Origin: a virus
Direction: 5' to 3' (one strand)
IMG/VR virus record: IMGVR_UViG_3300049489_000321
Location: 1-64,000 of that record
DNA: 64,000 nt
Shown: positions 34,537 to 42,655 of the stretch, piece by piece
Numbering within the stretch: the first letter of the stretch is position 1
Layout of the letters: the number at the start of each line of letters is the position of its first letter
Program-made: the position numbers and the translations under genes
Notes under the pieces: model-generated
What the model saw: the letters and a program-made list of their open reading frames with translations, nothing else
Told to the model about the DNA's origin: nothing
Database searches by the model: none

Positions 34537-34946
34537 CAATGATACGTCTTTTTTAGTGCCGTTTCAGCGTCGTAGAGCTTAACTTTACCTTCTGGCGTGT
34601 CTAAGGTGTTTTGGAATTCAAATACACGCATAAATGGCACATCTGTGTGGTGATCTTCCCTCGCCTCAAGGTACTCTTGAAAAAGCACGTCTTTGGCTCT
34701 TTCTTCAAGAGTCTCGTATTTTACTAGGCATTCTGATTTTGGAGTAACTAAATGTACTTGTTCTTTGCTTTTTCCAAAGAAATGAAAGACCTTGACAGCA
34801 GACTTGTAGTACCTGGCGCACTCGTTTGCGTATTCTATGGCTTTATTCTTATTAAGAACATCTCGTAAGACCTTCCAATAGTTAGCTCCCATATGCGGCT
34901 CAGCCATATGCAGCATCTCGATCCTGAATACGTTAATTATGGACAT
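34536..34946 (-). CDS. Hypothetical protein, 136 aa
   Basis: Mixed alpha/beta (IINVFRIEMLHMAEPHMG; YYKSAVKVFHFFGKSKEQVHLV). It overlaps its upstream neighbour and touches the SLOG gene. No family recognised. Confidence 0.65.
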   Translation of the reverse strand: MSIINVFRIEMLHMAEPHMGANYWKVLRDVLNKNKAIEYANECARYYKSAVKVFHFFGKSKEQVHLVTPKSECLVKYETLEERAKDVLFQEYLEAREDHHTDVPFMRVFEFQNTLDTPEGKVKLYDAETALKKTYH

Positions 34947-35158
34947 GAGACAATAACGTTATGAATCTCGCTAATTACTTTTTTATCAACACCATTTTTT
35001 ATTAATATGTCTAGTACTTCTTCTTTCATTCTGAAGCGTCCCTCTAAGTAACTATCAACACACGCATCAGACAGTACCTTAGCTAGTGTGTTGATAGTTA
35101 CTTTGGGTTGGGCTAACTCATGCAAAGTATTAGCTAATATGTTATTAATCTCGTTCAT
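34937..35158 (-). CDS. Hypothetical helical protein, 73 aa
   Basis: Three predicted helices (INNILANTLHELAQP; TINTLAKVLSDACVDSYL; MKEEVLDILIKNG). Small helical adaptor type. Overlaps the coiled-coil gene. Confidence 0.65.
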   Translation of the reverse strand: MNEINNILANTLHELAQPKVTINTLAKVLSDACVDSYLEGRFRMKEEVLDILIKNGVDKKVISEIHNVIVSCP

Positions 35159-35462
35159 CTAGCTTCTCTTGTAGATCCCAAATTGTTTGTTGCGCGTCTT
35201 CCAGATCATGTTCTAGCTCTGTGACCTTGTGCTCAAGATCGTTAACCTGTTGTTGTAGGAAATAGTTTTCGTCTTCTAAATCTTCCTTGTCCACTTGATC
35301 CTCCTTTACGTCTTGTTCGTAAGCATCTAACACTTGTCTCTCTATGCAATACCGCAAATCTCGTATAGTGTCTACTCTATTCCAGTCAGATAACAACGTT
35401 GCTTTTTGCTCTAATTCATTGAAAATATTGTTAAATTTGTCTTTACTGTAGCTGTCGCTCAT
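35145..35462 (-). CDS. Coiled-coil protein, 105 aa
   Basis: Start at ATG 35462 (MSDSYSKDKF). Residues 55-105 are an acidic coiled coil (ENYFLQQQVNDLEHKVTELE). It is the first gene of the leftward run. Probable oligomer; function unknown. Confidence 0.65.
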   Translation of the reverse strand: MSDSYSKDKFNNIFNELEQKATLLSDWNRVDTIRDLRYCIERQVLDAYEQDVKEDQVDKEDLEDENYFLQQQVNDLEHKVTELEHDLEDAQQTIWDLQEKLDERD

Positions 35463-35614
35463 GTCTATATACCACCACACTACCTGTCGATCGTCAAGAA
35501 ATGATGATTATTTTTATTAATTGTTTAAAAAACACTAATATTTCACTTGCACTGGTGTTGAAAGCGTACTACTTTTAACCTTGGCCGTATAAAGAGCCAG
35601 AAAGAAGTTATAAA
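35463..35614. promoter_or_regulatory. Divergent intergenic region with candidate promoters
   Basis: Rightward, TTGCAC (35547-35552), 17 bases, TACTTT (35570-35575). Leftward, TTGACG and a TATATA about 20 bases further on. Both are sigma-70-like but imperfect. It divides the leftward and rightward gene blocks and is AT-rich. Confidence 0.45.
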
Positions 35615-35836
35615 ATGATTAAAAGTATTAGAACCGGAGAAAAAACCACCGCCCGCCGTTTTGCCCAGGAAGTGCTGGCTGAGGGGATTGTTTCGCGTAA
35701 GGAAGCTGGTTGTACAGATCCAGAAATGACCGATCGCGAAAGGACTCAAGTTGTAGAGCACATTAACAAGCTTTCAGATAAGTTGCTTGCGCGCCTTCGT
35801 GTAGAAGCTCCAACTTCCGAAGAAGTTGGCGAATAA
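35615..35836 (+). CDS. Hypothetical protein, 73 aa
   Basis: ATG at 35615 follows CCAGAAAGAAGTTATAAA. Charged and helical (TARRFAQEVLAEGIVSRKEAG; DRERTQVVEHINKLSDKLLARL). First gene of the rightward block. No family recognised. Confidence 0.65.
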   Translation: MIKSIRTGEKTTARRFAQEVLAEGIVSRKEAGCTDPEMTDRERTQVVEHINKLSDKLLARLRVEAPTSEEVGE

Positions 35837-35861
35837 GTAGTTTAAGTACGGTAGGAAGTTT

Positions 35862-36050
35862 ATGTTAAGTGACAAACAAAAGAAATTACTAGATACTTTA
35901 ACGCAAGCTTGGGCTAAACGTCCAGGGTTGCGGCTAGGTCAATTACTTGACGAAGCTTCCTACCGTAGCGGGTATGGAGAGCCGGCACTGGTTTGCGACG
36001 AAGATATCGAACAAGCACTTAGAGAATTTGTAGGATTACCAAGGAAATAG
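35862..36050 (+). CDS. Small phage protein, 62 aa; related to the gene at 22796
   Basis: ATG at 35862 follows TAGGAAGTTT. LTQAWAKRPGLRLGQLLDEA and DEDIEQALREFVG place it in the phage family with W-x-x-x-P-x-x-RLGQL motif. Function unknown. Stop overlaps the phosphoesterase start. Confidence 0.7.
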   Translation: MLSDKQKKLLDTLTQAWAKRPGLRLGQLLDEASYRSGYGEPALVCDEDIEQALREFVGLPRK

Positions 36051-36052
36051 TG

Positions 36053-36931
36053 ATGTACGTACACTGGTTGAGCGATCAACACTGGAATTGGATTTCACCA
36101 AAGGAACTACTAGCCTATGGACATAAACTTGGAAACAGTATCCAGAGCGAGGATCATATCACTATTTCTGGTGATCTTAGTGATGGTGATTGTTTGGTGG
36201 CTAATTTAGTTAATTTTGTAAATGCAGTTAGAGAAGTTCGCAATGATGCAAAAATTAGCTTTGTTCTTGGCAACCACGATTATTGGGGAACCAGTATAGA
36301 CCATCAGCAAAAAGACGTGCTATCCGCAGCTAAGACGCTTGGTATTACCTATTTAACCAAAGAGAATGCAACCATTCTTTCAAGCAACACCGCGTTAGTA
36401 GGTACAGACGGATGGGCGGACGGCGGGTTCGGTAACGCACACGGACCTCTTATAATGGGAGATTGGACGTGTATCAAAGATCTAAAACCTATTTATAAGG
36501 TATTTGGTGTAGGTAAATTGACCGATTTTGTAAAAAAATTAGCAGAACAAGAAGTAGCCAATGTAGCTAGTAAAATATCAAAAATTGTATCTAGTCACGA
36601 AAACATAATTATAGTTACACATATTCCTCCTTGGAAAGAAGCCACCTGGCATGAAGACGCGATTAGTAACAATACATTTTTACCTTGGTTTTCCTCAAAA
36701 ATAATGGGCGAATATCTACTAGATGTAGCTAATATAAATAAAGACAACAAATTCACTGTTTTATGTAGTCACACACATGGTGCTGGCGTTTTTATCGCAG
36801 CTAATAACCTTAGATGCTATACAGGCTTTGCAGACTACAGGCATCCACAGCGCGCCGGCCTTCTACGCGTAGACTCGACAGGAGTTACTATGGAAGAATT
36901 TCATAACCCACACAACAACCGGATTGACTAA
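36053..36931 (+). CDS. Calcineurin-like metallophosphoesterase, 292 aa
   Basis: Full motif set: SDQHWNW (Asp8, His10), TISGDLSDGD, VLGNHDYWG, IVTHIPPW, CSHTHGAG. It will bind two metals and cut a phosphoester. The shape, with YTGFADYRHP and DSTGV near the end, is of the single-domain bacterial/phage type; substrate unknown (nucleotide, RNA end or protein). Overlaps the next gene by one base. Confidence 0.9.
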   Translation: MYVHWLSDQHWNWISPKELLAYGHKLGNSIQSEDHITISGDLSDGDCLVANLVNFVNAVREVRNDAKISFVLGNHDYWGTSIDHQQKDVLSAAKTLGITYLTKENATILSSNTALVGTDGWADGGFGNAHGPLIMGDWTCIKDLKPIYKVFGVGKLTDFVKKLAEQEVANVASKISKIVSSHENIIIVTHIPPWKEATWHEDAISNNTFLPWFSSKIMGEYLLDVANINKDNKFTVLCSHTHGAGVFIAANNLRCYTGFADYRHPQRAGLLRVDSTGVTMEEFHNPHNNRID

Positions 36932-37434
36932 TGTACACATTGATCGGTACAGAAACTACTGGTCCTGATATCGGCAAACACCAGATTTTAGAACTAGTAG
37001 TATTGACGACAACAGATGCGTTTGAAATAAAAAACGTATCACCTACGTACGTCCTCCACAGGACGCCAGGGTCGCTTATAACGAAAGAAGCCTACGAAGC
37101 GTACTCTTCTAACAAACTTCTTGAAGAATGCGCTATATCGTCTATTAACCCAATGAAAGCAGAGCACTCATTGATCGAGCGCTTTGGTAGACATAACAGA
37201 AACATGTTAAATGCTACAACAATTTACGCAGATAGCGCTGCGGAACTGCACGTTAAACACGCAATGCCAGAATTTTACAATTCTATAGGCAGAAAAACCG
37301 TGTATTACGACACGGTTTTGCCTGCGGAGTGGGACAGTAAATTTGCTAAATCAAATAGAGCGCTTGAAACCGTGCTAGTAATGTTAAGTAACATAAAGAA
37401 GCTTGTAAATACCTGTAATTTAACACTTAATTAG
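36931..37434 (+). CDS. DEDD exonuclease-like protein, possibly inactive, 167 aa
   Basis: The start, LIGTETTGPDIGKHQILELV, aligns with the D-x-E-TG-L-D-x-ILE motif of DnaQ/oligoribonuclease enzymes. The first catalytic Asp is Gly here (GTETTG). A later Orn-like region (IYADSAAELHVKHAMPEF) and the overall length of about 170 fit oligoribonuclease. Loss of the first Asp predicts weak or no activity, unless another residue substitutes. Confidence 0.6.
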   Translation: MYTLIGTETTGPDIGKHQILELVVLTTTDAFEIKNVSPTYVLHRTPGSLITKEAYEAYSSNKLLEECAISSINPMKAEHSLIERFGRHNRNMLNATTIYADSAAELHVKHAMPEFYNSIGRKTVYYDTVLPAEWDSKFAKSNRALETVLVMLSNIKKLVNTCNLTLN

Positions 37435-37439
37435 ATATA

Positions 37440-37466
37440 TCGACACTGATTAAGCCGTGGTATAGT
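37440..37466 (+). promoter_or_regulatory. Weak sigma-70-like promoter
   Basis: TCGACA, 15 bases, TATAGT ahead of the zinc-finger phosphoesterase gene. The spacing is short. Confidence 0.3.
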
Positions 37467-37504
37467 AAAAGTGTAGTAATATACAAAAGGACGCTAAACT
37501 ATTA

Positions 37505-38656
37505 ATGCCTAATAACCAGCAGAAAAAGTGCTCTAAATGCGCACAACACAAGAGTGAATCGGAATACCAGAGAGACTCTTCACAATCGTCAGGGCTCAAA
37601 TCGGCCTGTAGAAGCTGTTGCAACGAGGCTAAGCGCGCCGCTAGACAAGGGTACAGTCCTGAGCACAGCATGACTAAAACAGTACCAGACGGGTTCCATG
37701 TAAAAGGAGTATCCAGTCTGTATGATGCTAGTGGAGAACTAGTTGCACAATGGGTTAAAAGCGCAGCAGATAAAGACAACGAAGTTCAAGCACTTTTAAC
37801 CGCCATGGAAACACTTGCTGCTCCGTACAAGGGACTTGCTAAACCGGTTAAAAGACCTGCTGAATCAGACAGCGACCTACTTGTTGTTTACCCTCTCGGA
37901 GATCCACATATAGGAATGCATGCGTGGTCACGTGAAACTGGTGACAACTTTGATTTGAAAATTGCTGAAGCGGACCTGACAGTAGCCGTTGATCGCCTGG
38001 TTGAGCTTGCTCCTGCTTCGAAAGAGGCACTAATAGTAAGTCTAGGTGATTTAAGCCATGCAGATTCTACAAAAAATCAAACCACTAAGGGAACACCTGT
38101 TGACGTTGATAGTAGGTGGCCAAAAGTTCTTGAAGTAATAATCCGTACGATGCGTAGGTTGATTGAACGAGCACTACAAAAACACGAACACGTTACTGTA
38201 ATTATAGCTCTTGGTAATCACGATCACCACACAAGCATCGTGGTAGGTACTTGTTTAGCCAATTACTACGAAAACGAACCACGCGTAACTATTGACAACA
38301 CACCAAGTAAATTCCATTGGTACAGATTTGGAGACAACTTACTTGGTGTACACCATGGAGATTCTACAAAGAGGGACGCACTTCCCGGTGTGATGGCTTG
38401 TGATCGTGCAAAGGACTGGGGTGAAACAAAGTATCGTATGATGATGGTTGGCCATTTCCACCATGAAACAGTAAAAGAATACCCTGGAGTTGTGGTAGAG
38501 ACATTCAACACGCTTTCTCCAAAAGACGCGTGGCACGCCTCCTGCGGTTATAGATCAGACCAAAATTTAAAATGCGATGTATGGCATAAAAACTTTGGAC
38601 GTATCATGCGACACACTGTTGGAATAAACCAAGTAAGAGCACTTCAGAAGAAATAA
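37505..38656 (+). CDS. Metallophosphoesterase with N-terminal zinc finger, 383 aa
   Basis: The N-terminal 35 residues, CSKCAQHKSESEYQRD...ACRSCCNEAKRAARQ, form a four-Cys finger typical of phage DNA-associated proteins. After a linker the phosphoesterase motifs are LGDPHIGMHAW, VSLGDLSHAD, IALGNHDHH, VHHGDS and MVGHFHHE. The set is close to the Mre11/SbcD-like branch, so DNA processing is likely. Length fits. It is the largest gene of this block. Confidence 0.85.
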   Translation: MPNNQQKKCSKCAQHKSESEYQRDSSQSSGLKSACRSCCNEAKRAARQGYSPEHSMTKTVPDGFHVKGVSSLYDASGELVAQWVKSAADKDNEVQALLTAMETLAAPYKGLAKPVKRPAESDSDLLVVYPLGDPHIGMHAWSRETGDNFDLKIAEADLTVAVDRLVELAPASKEALIVSLGDLSHADSTKNQTTKGTPVDVDSRWPKVLEVIIRTMRRLIERALQKHEHVTVIIALGNHDHHTSIVVGTCLANYYENEPRVTIDNTPSKFHWYRFGDNLLGVHHGDSTKRDALPGVMACDRAKDWGETKYRMMMVGHFHHETVKEYPGVVVETFNTLSPKDAWHASCGYRSDQNLKCDVWHKNFGRIMRHTVGINQVRALQKK

Positions 38657-38659
38657 ACA

Positions 38660-39136
38660 GTGAAGCTGCAGGAAAAGCGCTATTCGTGTGGGCCAGCGGC
38701 ACTACGTGCCGCGCTTTATATGCTTGGACGAAAAGTACGTGAGTCTACTATACGAAAGATAGCCGGTACCACTCCACAGGAGGGTACCGATGAATTTGGC
38801 TTGTTTAAGGCCATAAAACACTATGGCTATGAGTATGACGAGTACACAGACAAAGATCCAACACGTGGTTGGAACCGCATCAAGCGCAATCTACGTATCG
38901 GTCAGCCGTCTATTCTTTGTGTGTCTTGCTCTGAAGACCTGGACCACTGGGTCAGTGCAATTGGTCTAAACGGTGATAACGTCATAATATTTGACCCACA
39001 GAATCCAGACAGCAAATCCAAAAAATACTCCGGTCTTCAAGTAGTTGATATTGATGATTTTTATGAAAAATGGTCTTTTACCGACGAAGACGGTATCGAC
39101 AAGTTTTACAGTATAACTATTGTGAAAGAAGAATAA
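38660..39136 (+). CDS. C39-like cysteine peptidase, 158 aa
   Basis: GTG at 38660. RYSCGPAALRAALYMLG (Cys10), DHWVSAIG (His96) and IFDPQ (Asp112) make the C-H-D triad of C39 (papain-like) peptidases, usually found cutting leader peptides at double-Gly sites. No transporter domain or signal peptide is present, so it acts inside the cell or on release. It is the first of three peptidase-like genes in a row. Confidence 0.8.
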   Translation: MKLQEKRYSCGPAALRAALYMLGRKVRESTIRKIAGTTPQEGTDEFGLFKAIKHYGYEYDEYTDKDPTRGWNRIKRNLRIGQPSILCVSCSEDLDHWVSAIGLNGDNVIIFDPQNPDSKSKKYSGLQVVDIDDFYEKWSFTDEDGIDKFYSITIVKEE

Positions 39137-39140
39137 TACG

Positions 39141-39479
39141 ATGTTTCCTAAAAAAGTAAAAATTCAAAATCAAACGTGGTCTATTGAGTACTGTGATGTT
39201 CGTCAAAAAGCAAACGACGATCATATACGCTTTATAGGAGATATAGACTCTGACGAGGTAATGGGTTATTGCGACGTTACTAAAAGAGAGATTTGCGTTG
39301 ACGACGACATGTGCGAAGCAGCGCAAGTAGAAGTACTTCTTCATGAAATTGGACATGGATTTTTTAACGTACTACCCCACAATATTCCTTCGGAATATGA
39401 TGAAAATTTTGCAAAAATGTTCGCAACAGCTGTGTTAGACTTGTGTATAAATAATAAATTAGATTGGATCAAAAAATAA
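39141..39479 (+). CDS. HExxH zinc metallopeptidase-like protein, 112 aa
   Basis: LLHEIGHGFFNVLPH (His68, Glu69, His72) follows a small beta N-terminus. Size and motif resemble ImmA/IrrE-like or SprT-like minimal domains common in phages. No signal peptide. Four bases after the C39-like gene. Confidence 0.75.
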   Translation: MFPKKVKIQNQTWSIEYCDVRQKANDDHIRFIGDIDSDEVMGYCDVTKREICVDDDMCEAAQVEVLLHEIGHGFFNVLPHNIPSEYDENFAKMFATAVLDLCINNKLDWIKK

Positions 39480-40022
39480 TTGAAATACATAAACACAATA
39501 CTGTTGTCGGTATACCTTCTGTCTTGCCACAATAACAATGGATCTACTTTTGTTGGAAAAGACGACGTATTAAGGACGCCTGTTTTTGTTTATGTTAATG
39601 AAAAGTCAGATCAAGAATATTACGTAGAATCTGCTGTTAGCATGCTCCATACAGCAATTGGTTGTGAGATATTTATGGTGATTTCAGAAGACGCTTACGT
39701 AGCAGACGTATTTATTGAAAATCACAGAAACATTAAAGATGGCAAAAACACGCTACCTAAAGCAGACAACGGCAACTACAGGTTGGCAGATGTTTCTAAA
39801 CAAAAGAGATGGAGTAGAACTGTTTTCATAGTACGCATGTTTGCAGATTATAAAGATATTTTTCAAACTATGATTTATATACACGAATTACTTCACGTCT
39901 TAGGAGTAGACCACGACACCGTTCCTAGTGGTATAATGAATGCTGTTATAGACAAGAACCACGATCAACTGTCTAATGAGCTAATAGCTGATCTACACAA
40001 CTCATATTGTCAAGCTCAATAA
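39480..40022 (+). CDS. Metzincin-type zinc peptidase lipoprotein, 180 aa
   Basis: TTG start at 39480, immediately after the previous stop. Signal and lipobox: MKYINTILLSVYLLSC (Cys16). HELLHVLGVDH (His135, Glu136, His139, Gly142, His145) is an exact H-E-x-x-H-x-x-G-x-x-H, and SGIM (Met153) is the Met-turn. This is the M10/metzincin layout. The enzyme should face the periplasm or the cell surface and could trim envelope proteins or receptors. Confidence 0.85.
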   Translation: MKYINTILLSVYLLSCHNNNGSTFVGKDDVLRTPVFVYVNEKSDQEYYVESAVSMLHTAIGCEIFMVISEDAYVADVFIENHRNIKDGKNTLPKADNGNYRLADVSKQKRWSRTVFIVRMFADYKDIFQTMIYIHELLHVLGVDHDTVPSGIMNAVIDKNHDQLSNELIADLHNSYCQAQ

Positions 40023-40048
40023 TATTGAATGCTTAGATGCAAATTCAC

Positions 40049-40077
40049 TTGCATAATTCAAAAGTAATATATACAAT
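40049..40077 (+). promoter_or_regulatory. Sigma-70-like promoter
   Basis: TTGCAT, 17 bases, TACAAT. A 9-codon frame (40097-40126) follows, then an inverted repeat (GTAAC/GTTAC), before the gene at 40160; a leader peptide arrangement is possible. Confidence 0.55.
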
Positions 40078-40159
40078 AATATTGAGGTGACAGTAATGAG
40101 CACGGAGAATACATTGCGAATTTAACACCAGCGTAACCGATGTTACTAAGGAGTTCGCA

Positions 40160-40351
40160 ATGGCGATTAAAAAGTATAGAGTGAGAGTAAAAGTAGAATT
40201 TACGTTAGATATACCTGTAACTGCGTCTAACGAAGACGACGCAATAGAAGAATTCGAAAAAGTAATACATAAACACGATAACTACGAAATAGTAAACAGA
40301 GCTATTAAAAAAGAGATGGAAATTGTTGATATTAACGAAGCATATGAATAG
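40160..40351 (+). CDS. Hypothetical protein, 63 aa
   Basis: ATG follows AAGGAGTTCGCA, a strong ribosome site. KKYRVRVKVEFTLDIPVTASNEDDAIEEFEK is a strand-strand-helix unit like a small ferredoxin-like domain. Function unknown. Confidence 0.65.
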   Translation: MAIKKYRVRVKVEFTLDIPVTASNEDDAIEEFEKVIHKHDNYEIVNRAIKKEMEIVDINEAYE

Positions 40352-40514
40352 TGAAAACGACAACCAAGAAGCTATAGAGAACTTACTAAGAGCTGCTAAA
40401 ACAGTTGTCAACCAGCACTGTGGATGGTATAAAGAAACGTGTCAGTGCTCTCTATGCGCGCTGCAACGGTGTGTAACAGAATATGAGACTAAAACTGTAC
40501 GAAGTAACGTCTAA
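40344..40514 (+). CDS. Small Cys-rich protein, 56 aa
   Basis: ATG 40344 overlaps the upstream stop (ATGAATAG). C-GWYKETCQCSLCALQRC supplies five Cys after a helix (EAIENLLRAAKTVV), a probable zinc site. Overlaps the next gene. Confidence 0.6.
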   Translation: MNSENDNQEAIENLLRAAKTVVNQHCGWYKETCQCSLCALQRCVTEYETKTVRSNV

Positions 40515-40821
40515 CGAGACGTGGTGGGTAGCTAGTTTTGACGAACTAGGTGTAACGAGCTTAATTAGAGAAGAGATGGAGTCGCGAGATTACGCGGACG
40601 ACGAAATTGACAATATGTTGAGTGAATTTGATATAAATGAACTTACGAAGTACGAGGCTGAGTCTATCGGTGTTTCCACTAGATTCGACGGAGACGTGCG
40701 GTCACTTTGGAGTCTCTATGTATCCAATAAACGTGAATGTGTTTTAGGAACATCCGTTGATCAAGAATCTGTAGATCTTGAAGGAGTCGAAGAACTAAAC
40801 TTCGACTCAGATGACTATTAA
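40483..40821 (+). CDS. Hypothetical acidic protein, 112 aa
   Basis: Starts MRLKLYEVTSNETWWVASFDELG; strongly acidic later (EFDINELTKYEAESIGV, LEGVEELNFDSDDY). Possibly a DNA-mimic-like acidic protein, though this is only composition. Overlaps both neighbours. Confidence 0.6.
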   Translation: MRLKLYEVTSNETWWVASFDELGVTSLIREEMESRDYADDEIDNMLSEFDINELTKYEAESIGVSTRFDGDVRSLWSLYVSNKRECVLGTSVDQESVDLEGVEELNFDSDDY

Positions 40822-41131
40822 TATGGACCATTTTCGCCAACCTCTGCGATACAACATTACAGTGCAGTGGTCTGATCGTCACAATGGATACATTTGTTTT
40901 GTTAATTCTTTAATAAAAAGCGCTAAGATGTTCGCTCCTGACATGAACATGATCGGAGTTGGAACGTCTCCTGAACAGGCCATTACAGATGGCTTACACA
41001 AATCTTATACATTTCTCTCGTTCCTTCAGTCGTTAGCAATCCTGCCTCCTGCTGAAGAAATAACCCCAGTTAGTGAGTTTGAAGAACGAGAACTAACTGT
41101 ACAACAAAAGACAAGTTGTGGAAATTATTGA
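40811..41131 (+). CDS. HicB-like hypothetical protein, 106 aa
   Basis: YNITVQWSDRHNGYICFVNSL...GVGTSPEQAITDGLHKSYTFL resembles the HicB/type II antitoxin fold (V-x-W-S-x-x-D-x-Y-V ... G-x-G-x-T-PEEA). The catalytic or DNA-binding parts are not evident, and no HicA gene is next to it. Confidence 0.5.
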   Translation: MTINMDHFRQPLRYNITVQWSDRHNGYICFVNSLIKSAKMFAPDMNMIGVGTSPEQAITDGLHKSYTFLSFLQSLAILPPAEEITPVSEFEERELTVQQKTSCGNY

Positions 41132-41315
41132 TTATAGTGTACTTTCGGATGAAAGCGCCAAACAAGTCTTCAGAAACGCTAAACCTTGCGCCATTTGCGG
41201 CAGCAAAGATAATCTAGCTATAAGTATTGTTACAACAGGAGTAGCCGCTGGTCGGTTGCTTCTGCATTGCTTTCATTGTCAATTCGACCCAACTGAAGAT
41301 TCTGTAAAGGAATAG
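41118..41315 (+). CDS. Small zinc-ribbon protein, 65 aa
   Basis: GTG 41118. CAICGSKDNLAISIV...LHCFHC is a four-Cys ribbon with strand pairing, as in primase-type or ribosomal-like zinc ribbons. It overlaps upstream and is one base from the nucleotidase gene. Confidence 0.65.
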   Translation: MEIIDYSVLSDESAKQVFRNAKPCAICGSKDNLAISIVTTGVAAGRLLLHCFHCQFDPTEDSVKE

Positions 41316-41316
41316 C

Positions 41317-41889
41317 ATGCGTAAATTAGAAATTCTCTGTGACTTAGATTCAGTAGTCGCAGATCTAATGACGGATTGGCTGTTTCTATATAACCAGGAA
41401 TACGCAGACAATCTTACTGTAGATAGAATTACAGAGTGGGACACTCATCTTTTCACCAAGGAAGCTTGTGGAGAGCGTATATACTCTTACCTTACGGCAG
41501 ACTTGTTTTCACGACTCAACCCACTTCCAGGCGCCGTAGAGGCTGTAACAACTATTGCTGACAAGCACACCGTGCATTTTATTACGGCGGCACCAGTAGG
41601 CACGGCTGACGCCAAAGTTGCTTGGGTAGAGAAGTATTTTCCTCACCTTAAGCACAATGTGTTCACAGGCAAGCACAAGTGGAAACTACGTGGTGATGTT
41701 TTAATCGATGATTACGATGAAAACATACTAAACTATAAGTTCTACAACCCAAATGCTAAAACAATTCTAATGGGTTATCCGTATAATGAAAAAAGCCACC
41801 AACACGAATCCGTAGATTTTGTGGTTGATGGCTCTAAACCCAAAGAAGCTTGGTCTGATATTATTTCTTATATCAGTTGGCTAGAGTAG
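41317..41889 (+). CDS. 5'(3')-deoxyribonucleotidase (NT5C/HAD family), 190 aa
   Basis: The HAD motif is LCDLDSVVADL (Asp9 nucleophile, Asp11). NPLPGAVEAV, FITAAPVGTADAKVAWVEKYFP and VLIDDYDENI complete motifs II-IV of the NT5C family, which dephosphorylates deoxynucleoside monophosphates. Phages use it to shape nucleotide pools. Its stop abuts the stop of the convergent next gene. Confidence 0.85.
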   Translation: MRKLEILCDLDSVVADLMTDWLFLYNQEYADNLTVDRITEWDTHLFTKEACGERIYSYLTADLFSRLNPLPGAVEAVTTIADKHTVHFITAAPVGTADAKVAWVEKYFPHLKHNVFTGKHKWKLRGDVLIDDYDENILNYKFYNPNAKTILMGYPYNEKSHQHESVDFVVDGSKPKEAWSDIISYISWLE

Positions 41890-42273
41890 TTATTTACGGC
41901 TTCCATTACAATCGTAAGCCTTGCAACCATCGTTTTCGGTGCATTGGTGCTTGTTTGCAGTGCTAGTATCATTAGTACTAACTGAGATAGTACCGATAGT
42001 TGTGTCTGTGGTGGTTGGATACGTTAACGTCCAGCCCGCCTTACCGTCACACGAGCACTGATCCGTGTGTGGAGCGTTCATTTTGTCGCAACGAGGACAA
42101 AGCCATGCTTGCTTATCTGTAGTAAATTTAGGCCAATACTGTGGTGGTGTGTAGAATTTATAGTAATCTACTGGAGTGTGGTACGGGCACCTTTGTGGGA
42201 AGTCGCTTACTTGATTACATGGGCACACTAAATGTTGCACTTGTGGATAAAAGTTAGTTCCGTCACCAGTCAT
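41890..42273 (-). CDS. Hypothetical Cys-rich protein, 127 aa
   Basis: Several Cys pairs (CPCNQ, CPYH, CPRCDKMNAPHTDQCSC, C-TENDGCKAYDC), so two zinc sites are probable. The C-terminal third is Thr/Ser-rich (TTTDTTIGTISVSTNDTS), an exposed-looking linker. No signal peptide. Function unknown. Confidence 0.6.
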   Translation of the reverse strand: MTGDGTNFYPQVQHLVCPCNQVSDFPQRCPYHTPVDYYKFYTPPQYWPKFTTDKQAWLCPRCDKMNAPHTDQCSCDGKAGWTLTYPTTTDTTIGTISVSTNDTSTANKHQCTENDGCKAYDCNGSRK

Positions 42274-42274
42274 A

Positions 42275-42655
42275 TTAACCTCTTACTGAGTGCGTAGTGG
42301 TTTTATTACGCGCACCGTGACAAATTAGTTTAAAATCATTTGAATACAAAACTGTTTGTCCAAAAGGCACTTGTATGTTTGCACATTCTTTGTGTAATTC
42401 AACAAACTCCTCTTTAACTGTTATTAGGCTTTTATGACCAGCTGGATTGCACACTGTTGTGAGCAAGTTGAACAACACAAACATACTGTTACCGCAGCAG
42501 TGACAACACAACTCCAGAACGCCATCGTCTCCTAACATAACACCGTAATCAGTAACAATACTGTGTACATGTACATGCGGGTGCTTGGTAAAATACATAA
42601 CGCTAGAATTAGGTCTAGCCGTTAGTGCCGTACTAGAATTATCAAATACTTCCAT
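42275..42655 (-). CDS. Hypothetical protein, 126 aa
   Basis: Beta-rich (HVHVHSIVTDYGVMLGDDGVLELCCHCCGNS). The CCHCC cluster may hold zinc. It touches the endolysin gene by one base. Unknown. Confidence 0.6.
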   Translation of the reverse strand: MEVFDNSSTALTARPNSSVMYFTKHPHVHVHSIVTDYGVMLGDDGVLELCCHCCGNSMFVLFNLLTTVCNPAGHKSLITVKEEFVELHKECANIQVPFGQTVLYSNDFKLICHGARNKTTTHSVRG

